Shown in pieces: positions 1 through 8,963 of a DNA stretch of 27,230 bases. The position numbers were made by a program, and so were the translations under genes. Source of the DNA: Haplosporangium gracile (taxonomy: Eukaryota > Mortierellomycota > Mortierellomycetes > Mortierellales > Mortierellaceae); contig JAAAUF010000479.1 in NCBI GenBank assembly GCA_015499985.1, positions 1 through 27,230 on the forward strand, written 5' to 3'. Below the pieces are notes generated by a model that saw only the letters and a program-made list of their open reading frames with translations, made no database searches and had not been told where the DNA came from. The stretch's first letter is position 1. Every line of letters begins with the position of its first letter.

Positions 1-279
1 CAATGTCGTACAATCCAGGATGCTGCCCCAGTTGGCTACCAGTTCAGGAGCCTCGAAGAGACAGTCAAAGAAGTGGCCGTTAGCATTAACGCGGAGGTCG
101 ACAAAGCCCAGCAGATAATGGACGGGTCGAGAGAGATAGAACAGAAGCTGCAGAAGCAGAAGAAGCAGAACATAATAGCCGTCTTTGGACAGGATATCGG
201 CCTGATAAGTTCGCTCTTTTCAGAGGGATGCATAATAGAGTTGTCAAGGAATCTCAGCAGTAGCTGCACCATCGTGTAG
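1..279 (+). CDS. 3' end of an unrecognised reading frame (partial)
   Basis: Frame 1 is open from the first base of the window to a TAG at 277-279, giving 92 residues of a C-terminus whose start lies outside. The peptide is hydrophilic in its first two thirds, with a Lys/Gln-rich helix-like stretch (EQKLQKQKKQN) around residues 50-60, then a more hydrophobic end (AVFGQDIGLISSLF) and a Cys/Ser-rich tail. I recognise no domain. It may be the last exon of a real gene or part of a decayed one. An opposite-strand frame covers nearly the same bases, so coding direction is not certain. The next gene begins 1.6 kb away. Confidence 0.35.
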   Translation, partial: QCRTIQDAAPVGYQFRSLEETVKEVAVSINAEVDKAQQIMDGSREIEQKLQKQKKQNIIAVFGQDIGLISSLFSEGCIIELSRNLSSSCTIV

Positions 280-1894
280 ATGATCATTTCTCCTCTCTCT
301 TTTTATCTCCTACCCACTCACAAGACTCCTGGACCACCTGACCTGTATCCTTGTATTATATTGTATATGAAAAAAGGAGAGGGTAAACTTGATGGCGAGT
401 GAGGCTGAGTGGGTCCTCAGTGCACATAGCCAAGCTTGCGAATGAGACAATTGACAGTACTTGGTCCATACCCTTGTTATGAATCCTAATCTTGTCACTC
501 TAATTGTGCATCTGGACAAGAAATGAATGGGTCATAAAAAGCGCGTCCAGTTAGATGTGGCTCGTCCCTTCTCCTTCATTTGCTAGGAGGTCATTGATTC
601 AATGTGTATTGATAGCCTTACTCGTTCTAATAAAAGAAACAAAACAAGGACGATCAAGAACACTTTTCATGACAGTTCCAGGAGCTACTTTCATTGTCTT
701 TCCTGACGCCATGTACAGTTTAACTTGATGCCCGATTTTGTTGTCTACTGTCATCTACTGTTATCTACTGTCGTCTACTGTCGACTGCTGCGGTCTGCAG
801 TGGTCTGCTACAACGATTATTATTTTTTGGTACGGTTTGCTGTGGTTTACTACAGGATTTTGATGGGTTTTCTGACATGTTATCTATAGGGCTTTTGACT
901 TGTTTCTATAGCTTTTCTATCGAGGTTTATGAGAGACTCGCCCAAGAGATGGAAAGAAGGTGGATCATTCTATCTCGCAGAAGGATGCCCCAGTCGACAT
1001 CGACATCGTCTACCACATCATAGGTTTGGTCAGAGGCTGAGCGTCCTATCACTCCAGCCCAACTCTCAGGAATAGCAGTTCGGCAGGCAAGATGTGTTGT
1101 TTGTTCTATTGAGCGTTAGCTAGAATTAACAGACATCCGGTAGCACTCTCCTTTTTCCTCTGCCTCTGCTTACTCTGCTAATACCTTCACCTTAATCGTA
1201 CATAAACAATACAAGTTGTTTTTCTAATTGCATGACCAACTTTTCGTTACTCTCGTTTTTTGTAACCGTGTAAGAAGAGATGGAGGTATGGAGTGTAATG
1301 GTTGAGGAGGAATGGTAAACTCCCAAGGAAAAGAAAAGCGGGAGAAGTAGAGATGTGAGAGTACAGCGTTAGGTTACCAATGGTATCCTGAGGGAGCCAG
1401 GCGTATATTTGATTTCGATCCTTGCAGCATGCTGTGTTTGATATTGCCATGTCTCCGCGCTCATTGGTTTCGCGCGACGACCTGGCTTGACACCAGTTGG
1501 TAACTGGTATAAACTTGCATGGAAAACAGAGACTGTAAAGATCCCTTACTAGCTTGAATATAGAGGTAGCATTCAAAGCAGACAAGGTGGACTTGTGATG
1601 GTGTCCAATTGGTCTGGATATAAGAGGAGGATGTGGCGTCAAGGGCGGGGCTTAAAGTGTGTAACGGATCCAGGGGTCAGGGAAAAGAAAGACCCTTAAC
1701 TAAAGAGGCTTTTCGCGCGCGATTTATGAGTGGTGCGAAAGCACAAGGCCAAGGGCCCAGCGAGAGGAGCTATTTTTTGCTCACTCTCTCTGCTCATTTC
1801 ACTTGCAGCCTTCCTCATCTCCGTCCCCTCCTTTTTTCTCTCTTTCACTCACCTTTCAATCAATCGACGGTCCGACAACAATAACAAACCAGCC
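280..1894. other. Intergenic gap with a 10-bp tandem repeat and a CT-rich leader
   Basis: No convincing coding region is visible in these 1.6 kb. The longest frame, 131 codons on the minus strand at 1247-1642, has no recognisable domain. The left part is AT-rich. A 10-bp tandem array lies at 741-810 and is listed separately. From about 1770 to 1860 the plus strand becomes pyrimidine-rich, as it does just before most other genes here, so this is probably the core promoter and 5' leader of the RRM gene. An upstream ATG near 1726 is in a different frame from that gene. Confidence 0.6.
741..810. repeat. Seven-unit degenerate 10-bp tandem repeat
   Basis: Seven consecutive 10-base units can be read, for example TCATCTACTG, TTATCTACTG, TCGTCTACTG, then TCGACTGCTG, CGGTCTGCAG and TGGTCTGCTA. 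The core is TCTACTG or TCTGCTG. Units 1-4 are nearly identical and units 5-7 diverge. More remote copies may continue at 831-855 (GGTTTGCTGTGGTTTACT). The array is noncoding and lies about 1.1 kb upstream of the RRM gene. Confidence 0.7.
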
Positions 1895-3869
1895 ATGAAT
1901 CAAATCGACCAGAGTCTTGACGACCTCATCAAGAAGCAACGTGAGCAAAAGAAGAAAATGACGGGCAAGATAACTAAAGCCAAGGACACAAAGATCCCAA
2001 AAAAGGCTGCGGGAGGCGTCAAGTCCAGGGCCGCCATCAGGAACGACAGAACCATCAGAACCGCCAAACCAAACTTGCCCTACGCCGTAAGTTGATTGTC
2101 CTCCTGTTAACATCAACATTAGCAGTACACACACACAACACTTAGCAATAGCAATGAACAAGATAACTGATGGAGAGCTCACTTGCAAACACATTTAAAA
2201 TAGGCTCCAGGGAAGATCAAGAAGGAGACGGCGTTGTTTACAGCGTCGTTCAAAGCAGCTAAAGCGCCCATCAAAGAAATCTTCACCGCAGGATACATCC
2301 CAAAACCAGCAACCAACCTCAAACTCGTCACTGTCAATCATAAAGTCGGATTCACCACTGGAAAGAAACAGCAACAGCAGCAACCCACAGGACCATTGAC
2401 AACGCAGCCTATGCGGTTGGTCACCACTCAGCATATCAAGCGCGAGGGTCTTATCTCCGCTACTGCCGCTGCCAAAGCCAAAGCCGCCGCTGCTGTCGCT
2501 TCTGCTAACAGACGTGATGAACGCATTCCAACCGGTCCCAGGATTCCAGAAACTTCGGCACACACGGGTGGAAACCGTGGAGGAGACGTTTACAGAGGAC
2601 CCGGTTATCCCTCAGGTGGCCGTCAAATTGACAGGAACCCTACTCACCAACGCCCAGGCGATCTTCGTGGAGGAAACAACACACACCAGCAGACTCGCTC
2701 TGGAAATCTCAGTGGTCGTATCAGCATCCCTAACAACAACATCGACAATAATAACAACAATAACAACCCCATCAGTCTCACCACTCACAACAACAATCAC
2801 AACAATCACAACAGCCCCGCCAACAACAACAGCATCAATAGCAACAGCGCAAATAACGTCAAGAGACAAGGAACCAACCCTAGGGGGCCAGAACCGGTTG
2901 CACGTCAGGACAATAGACCAGCTGGACGGATTCCTACTGCGGCTACCTCTTCCTCCATGTATACGGATGTGGATATGGAGGTAGACAACAACCCAATTGC
3001 CATCAGAGGGTCGGCACCAGGACAACAATCTGTCACCTTCCGTGGCGAGAGCGGACCTGTGACAATCGAGATAGAGAATCTTGACCCTGGCACCACTACC
3101 GATGACGTGAAGGTGCGTGCCCTCTTTGATTGTATTGTTGGAAATTGATAGCTTGGCTTTAGTATTCTTGAAGCCATGTCTTACTAATATTCTGTTCATC
3201 GTCGCTATTGAAAAAATAGTATGTCTGCTCGAGATTCGGAGAGATCAGATCTTGCGACTGCTCCAATGGATTTGCACAGGTGACCTATGCAAGGAAGGCA
3301 GCAGGCATTGCAGCAATCGATAATTTGAACGGCAAGAAGGCAGACAATAGTAAGACAATTTTTTGATATGCCAAATGCAATGGACTAAAGAAAGGTGGTT
3401 GCAAATTTGTTTAGACGAGAAACTAATATCGCGCTTTCTTTTCTTATCGATTTAACAGACCAGATTCTCCGGGTTACGATGCGGGCTGAGGCGATCATCC
3501 ATGATGAGGCACCAAGCAGTGTCAGCCGCATGCCAAGTTCAATTGCAGGACCTATGAAACTTTTGACGAAAGCTGTCCACGGAACGTAAGTTCAACAGTT
3601 GCCTTGTATGTCTGCTGTTGACTTTGTTGAAAGCCGTAAACTCACCATGCGTCCTCTATTTTTCCTCCTTCTTTTCTAGGCTGCGTAATCATGGCAATCT
3701 TTATTCGGACAACATTTTGGCGGCAGAGCGTGTGTTGAGGGAACAACAGCAACGGATGGCCCAACTCCATGATGAGGAGCAGCGTATGGCGATGCTTCGT
3801 ATGCAGAATGCCCAGCTCGGTGGTCTGTCGTCTCTCTCCTCGGGAGGTGTCAACAGAGGATTCTTTTGA
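1895..3869 (+). CDS. ALY/REF-type mRNA export adaptor with UAP56-binding motif and RRM
   Basis: Five exons: 1895-2086, 2204-3112, 3220-3349, 3459-3585 and 3680-3869, giving 515 residues. Residues 3-16 (IDQSLDDLIKKQRE) match the UAP56-binding motif that opens ALYREF/Yra1-type adaptors, which recruit the DEAD-box ATPase UAP56/Sub2 to nuclear mRNP. This also supports ATG 1895 as the start. Then come a Lys-rich stretch, an Arg/Gly-containing region and Gln/Asn-rich linkers. An RRM spans about 350-420, with RNP2-like IEIENL and RNP1-like GFAQVTY (384-390). The RRM is split by two introns and reads through only when they are removed. The C-terminus (about 464-500) is a Gln/Glu/Arg-rich helix, probably a coiled coil. 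No second UAP56-binding motif is visible at the C-terminus, unlike ALYREF. Export role is inferred from the family; a SKAR/POLDIP3-like relative is the alternative. Confidence 0.85.
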
Positions 3870-4346
3870 AAGCCTTTTTTTTTTTGTTAGTTCATTTTGC
3901 ACTTTAAAAAGAAATAAAAACACTCAAAAAAATACGCCCAGTTAAGTTGGGTTGGCACGCAACAGCCCCAATATTCCGATGTCTGCTTTGCCATCCATTT
4001 TTGAAGCAGCGGTGACTGCTCCTGTGGATTTAGCACTGTAATGTATGAAAATGAAAGGCAGGCAGACATGCACTTTTCATTTCTCGCTGTATCTTTGTCT
4101 ATCTTTGTCCCTTCTGCTCTCACCTTGCTTGCTCTCTCTTTGTTCATCACTGCTCCACTTTCACTCTGCTTCACTGCCTGCTTACCCCTTCCCTCTAATC
4201 CTAATCATCTTCACGACCCCGTTACCAACACTTATATACTCCCTTACAAACACATTCTCTGACGACGTGTTCATAAAAAAGAGAAAACACTGAACCACAC
4301 ACACGACTCAGGGCCCTCATCAACCACACCACACTCACAACGACCC
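3870..4346. other. Intergenic gap: 3' end of the RRM gene and promoter of the next gene
   Basis: A T-run follows the RRM gene's stop, and an AATAAA hexamer lies at 3913-3918. The right part is CT-rich (about 4070-4210). A TATATA lies at 4233-4238, about 110 bases before the next ATG, and could be a TATA element. Short frames here are low-complexity and look noncoding. Confidence 0.5.
3913..3918 (+). terminator. Candidate polyadenylation signal of the RRM gene
   Basis: The hexamer AATAAA lies 44 bases after the stop codon at 3867-3869, in an A-rich stretch just after a T-run. Position and sequence fit a eukaryotic cleavage and polyadenylation signal. No transcript evidence is available. Confidence 0.45.
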
Positions 4347-7300
4347 ATGCATCACCACCCTCACCAACAGCAAGAACAGCAGCAGCATTCTTCCAACAAA
4401 CTATATAATGCCTCCACTTCCACTCATCTAGAAGATTCGCCCACAGCAGCAGCTGGTCGTCAAAGAGTCCGCACTGAACCTTCTCCTCGCCATCAACAAA
4501 ACTCTTCTGGTTGGCTAGGCCCATACAACGAACAACTCTCCCCACTTCCAAGTTCAAAGTCCCCACGCGGAGTACGACTCGCACCACCAGGTGGACACCA
4601 CTCTCCGGCAACACCAGAACGAAACGGAGGAGGAGCAAGTGGAGTTTCAGGATCAGATCGGATTGCCGATACTCATAACAGGACCCTAGGAGGATGGCAA
4701 TTGGATGGGGCTGTTAGTAGGAGCAACAGCCACAACAGCAGCGGTCTGTTTGCAACTGCAGGGGGAGGAGCATCAGATGGACCAACAGGACTCAAACGGA
4801 GGGAGTTTGAGCCAAGGAATAATAACAACAACAACACAGCTGACCAAGGATTTCCTCCTACGTCGCAAATGGAACCGTCCAAGAGTATCCAGAGCCTTGT
4901 CGAATCGATTGATGACGACCATGTCTTCAAGCTCACAGAGATGACCAAGAAGCGAGTGGAGCACAACAACCCAGCACAGAAGCGACAGCGCGTGGTCTCC
5001 TTACCAACAAACGACCCTTCTACAGGTAAAATATGGTTGTACAATCGAGACGAACGTGCAAGAAAAAAAATAGGAGTGGTGGTCATGCGTACAAAATGAG
5101 TAAATACAGGACGAGGCGAGTTGGAATGGATTACTTATCAAATGCCCATGTTGGCCCTCTTTGAATCCACATTAGTGCTTCAATTCGTGCCGTCGGAAAA
5201 GTCGCTTCAGCTGTCAAACCAATGCAAGAGTGCTCTTGAAGCACGCTACTCAGAGCTATTCCGGTCGATCACGGCTGGTCACCCGGTGAACCGATTGCAA
5301 AAGTTGAGGGAGGTGCTTCCACGAGTCAAATCAACATCCACGCCAAGGTCAGGCAACGACGGGAAGGTCTCCATGGACGCGGGACATTCACGGCCCCGAC
5401 GGTCAAAGCACGACAAGTATCGCTTTGTGGACAAGGTCGAGGAACTGAGCTGTATTTGGGATGTGGATCGTATGGTCAAAGAAGCAGAGGCAGTAGAGGC
5501 AGCAGAGGCGGCGGTACTATCTCGACTACCAACGCTGAGTAGCCAAAACTCTCATTCTCAACAACTTCTCCACAGGAGTGCGAATGGACTCTCTCAGGAC
5601 TCTCTTCAGCAGCACTTGTCGTCTACGTCAATGGAAAGCTTTGGTGTCGAGCACTCTGCCTCTGGAGACTCTTACGGACCACCAATAACGAGCGACATCC
5701 ATCAACAACAACAACAACAGCAGGAGAACGCCAACGACGTTGCAAGGGAGCATAGTAACAACCAGTCAGGATTATCGCCTCTCAGCACAATATCGTCGTC
5801 TACGAACCCGGGTTATGCTCATGGATCATCGTCCTCGTCCCTTGTGCCAATACCCATCACCCAAGCTAAGGAAGTCCTTGAGGATTCTAGACCTCATTTC
5901 ACGGATAATGTGGCAACAGGACCTCCTGTCCAGTCAAACATGCCTACTCAAGGCCCTTCACTATCGGATGTATACAATGGCTTTGGATCTAACTTGGAAC
6001 AACCAACTTTGGGGACTCCATCCTCGAAACGAAACTCTTTTCTTGGGATGTTCAGCGTGCGCGGGAAAAAAGGCGGACAGGATGCGGATCTTTATCATCA
6101 TCAGGAATCACAACCGACGTCTTCGTATGGCAGCCCATTACTTACAGCAAATGCTCCGATCTATGAGCGACGTTCTTTCGACAGTCAACACAGTCCATTT
6201 CTTCAACCGGTTCTTCCTCCACCTCAAGGTCAACGGTATACTCCTACAGTCGAAGTGATCCCACCATCACTCATCAGCTCACCATCAGGAAACTTTGGTC
6301 AAGTCCAAACCGACGCCAAGTGCAGACCTTCTCTTGACCAGCCAGCGACAGTGACGAGAGTGGTGGACCTCAACGACCCTAATATCATGCTGACGGATGA
6401 TGAAATTGGAGGTCACTGGGCACCGCCTGTTCAGTGGGCAGAGGGCGAACGCTTGGATGACAGTCAGGATGAGAGCGATAGTGTAGCCAACGCAGCGGCT
6501 AAGGTATGACCAGTTTACCGTTTCGTAGTTTTACGCATTGAAATGTAAACGCTTGTAGTCTGCAGGTTATTTACTCTTTATTTATGCAAAATATCCACAT
6601 AGCGCTCGTCACTCCGTCGTTTCACGGACAAGATGATGTGGAAACGAGGCCACAAGACACTCTCTGTGATTCAGCAAGGAGAGTCTCCCGCCAATAGTCC
6701 TACCAGCCCAGCCAACGGGAAGCCCCTCTTTTCTGATGGCAACAAGTCGCTAGGCAAGAAATTGGATCCCGCACTTGCTCATCTTCAGGGTCAGCCTAGT
6801 GGGCGTATGTCATCCAGTCAGCCCTCTTCCAGCAGGAATTCACTGGATGGAATTCATCGTCCAAAGGTATGATATAGAAAGGAGCAAGAAGAACCTGTAT
6901 CGAGCGAGGATGTTGCCTTACACTGCAGTGCGTTAACTGTTGTTATGGTGGTCATCGTTAAAATAGATGAACTTCAGGGTTATAAGCAGTAGTTCTTCGC
7001 CAGTTTTGGAGGGCATGAAGACTCCAGATGGTGTGAATGCAGGATCGCCCAGAGTTGGCCCCCTTCCAAACGCGCACGAATCCACAAACAAATCTGACAA
7101 GGCAACTTTGCTCAACCCTATCAGGAATGAAAAGATACCAGTGCCCAACCCATCTGCCAGGATAGATAAGTCGCCCATGCTGAACCCAACGCGCATCGAC
7201 AAGTCGCCGCTTATGGCGCCAGTATCTGGATTCTCAGGAGACGACAACATTCCCAACCCCGATGGTACTCAGGCTGTTCCAACGGCGCCACAGCTGTTGA

Positions 7301-8615
7301 TTGAGAGCGACCGGATACCCAAGCGGATGCTCCAGCGTTTGAAACAACGACCAGACCTTGCCTCAGTTGACTGGGCATCTGAAACAGGTAAAGTTGCAAG
7401 TCTGGTTTGGGTCAAATTGATAAAGTGATGAGTTGTGTGCCAACGTTACTAATGTTTTCGCGTACACTATTTCATGTAGTTGATCTGAGTCCTTTGTTGA
7501 CGTCACAGGAGCCATTGCCAACATACGACGAGTACCTAGGAATTTCTTCGACTATGAAGAAGTCTAATATCTATCCCAGCCATCTTAGTAACATCGATGT
7601 CCTTGATATTCATTTGACACTCGGCGTGGAAGAGCACCAAGATGTGGATGCTAAAAATCGTGCACGGAAATGGGACATGTTGGAGCTACGCTTGGACCAG
7701 GAACAGGATCATAGCGAGAAGTGGATCAAGGAGGTTGTGGCGTGGTCTAATAAGAAGTACGATTCGATTGAGCGTCATCAGCGAGCTGAGCACCCAGAAG
7801 CTTACTGGCCTATTTCTGGTGATACCCCGTTGGTTGAGGAACCCGAACAGGAGGTTGCGGGAGAGGAGGATGAATCCCAGCCATTCTTGAGGGTGAGCGA
7901 CGCGGCCAAACATCACAGGATCCGATCGACACCTACGCCGCATATTGCACCTCTGGAGACCTTGAAGGCACGGAAGCAGGAGCGGGACTTGACTCTTACT
8001 TCGACACGGGAGATAGGAGGATCTATGTCATCGATCCATGCGTCGGTCACCATGACATTCAAGGCCAGCCTGGAGTCTACTCGAGAGTCCGTCAAGGAAA
8101 TGCGGGTGATGCTGGCGGACTGTCGACAGCGTCTTCAGCAACTTCATGAGGCTACGGGAACACAGTTAAGGGAGAAGGAGCCGATCTTTAAGGAGGTTGT
8201 GGATAAGTTTACGGCTGAGTGGAACGAGTCGTACTTTGTCAAGCTGAAGGAGGTGGAGGACCAGATCCAGGTGATGAATCTGAAGAGGATTGAGAACCCT
8301 TGGATGGATATGCTGCTGATTATGCTGTCGTGGCTGATTCGAGGGTTGTTCTACATTGTTGAAGGTGTGACGATTATGATTATTATTGTGAGACATACAT
8401 GGAGCAAGGCCAAGCAAGGATACGTGATGGTCCGGGATGCGAGGAGAGACTATGAGTTGACGAATACCTCGGGACTTTTAAGTGCTGGGTCGTCTGTAGA
8501 ATCTGCGACTTCTGCGGAGGGGGAGGATGCGCCGAAGGATGATGCCAACAATAGTCAGGACCGAGCGACGAGCGACAATCAACCACCATCTAGTAGGGTT
8601 GTAGGTGCGTGGTGA
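4347..8615 (+). CDS. Unrecognised 1297-residue protein, disordered, with C-terminal coiled coil and hydrophobic hairpin
   Basis: Exons 4347-5025, 5110-6503, 6603-6866, 6967-7387 and 7480-8615 join in phase. The first about 180 residues are His/Gln/Ser/Asn-rich. A more ordered block follows (about 190-330), including SIQSLVESIDDDHVFKLTEM, and continues across the first intron with ELEWITYQMPMLALFESTLV. This is the best candidate for a conserved domain. Residues 360-780 are Ser/Gln-rich and disordered, with a polyglutamine run near 5703. Exon 4 holds a short peptide repeat. Residues about 920-1000 (DEYLGISSTMKKSNIYPSHL) and the helical stretch 1108-1191 look ordered; the latter is probably a coiled coil. 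Residues 1195-1223 are hydrophobic, interrupted by Arg and Glu, then basic (RHTWSKAKQGY). This suggests a tail-proximal membrane anchor or hairpin facing the cytosol. I cannot name a family or function. The start codon is the first ATG of the frame and is less certain than the rest. Confidence 0.8.
7111..7209 (+). repeat. Short peptide repeat inside the unrecognised protein
   Basis: Three imperfect units of 10-12 residues follow one another: LNPIRNEKIP, VPNPSARIDKSP and MLNPTRIDKSP. The shared pattern is NP, then Arg, an acidic residue, Lys and Pro. The last two units each end in a KSP, which could be a proline-directed phosphorylation site. Confidence 0.6.
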
Positions 8616-8963
8616 ACGCACGTTATGAACGACACTCTCTAATCTGATGATAAAGACCTGTTTTTCTCACCAAAGCTTGCTTCTCACTCAACCTCTTAAT
8701 TTTGAAACCCAAAAGTTTTTTTTTTGTATGCGCGAGTCTGTCCTAAAAAGGCATCTGATGTCCGACGACAACGAGTACTTTTTTTTTTTTTTTTTTTCTT
8801 GACTCCCAACATTTTCTTGCATCGACTTCTCTCCTTCTCATTCACCTTTCTCCTCATTCACCTTTTCTCCTTCCGACAACATACTCCTTTTCTCCTCCAA
8901 CACCTTGTCTTTTACCCCCTTCACCTCTTATTTACACCGTGTTAATCCCCCCTTGCAACTCCA
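8616..8963. other. Intergenic gap with a 19-base T-run and CT-rich leader
   Basis: No gene is visible. An uninterrupted run of 19 T lies at 8779-8797. From there to 8960 the plus strand is strongly pyrimidine-rich, ending just before the ATG of the permease gene, and probably forms its promoter and 5' leader. Confidence 0.6.

Noticed and set aside
1247..1642. Minus-strand frame of 131 codons in the left gap
   Set aside because: No recognisable domain, mixed low-complexity composition, and no splice partners or promoter-like leader; probably chance.
2612..3199. Minus-strand frame of 195 codons over the RRM gene
   Set aside because: It is antisense to the Asn/Gln-rich exon; its long Val/Ile runs are the complement of AAC/CAA codons, and it crosses the RRM splice donor.
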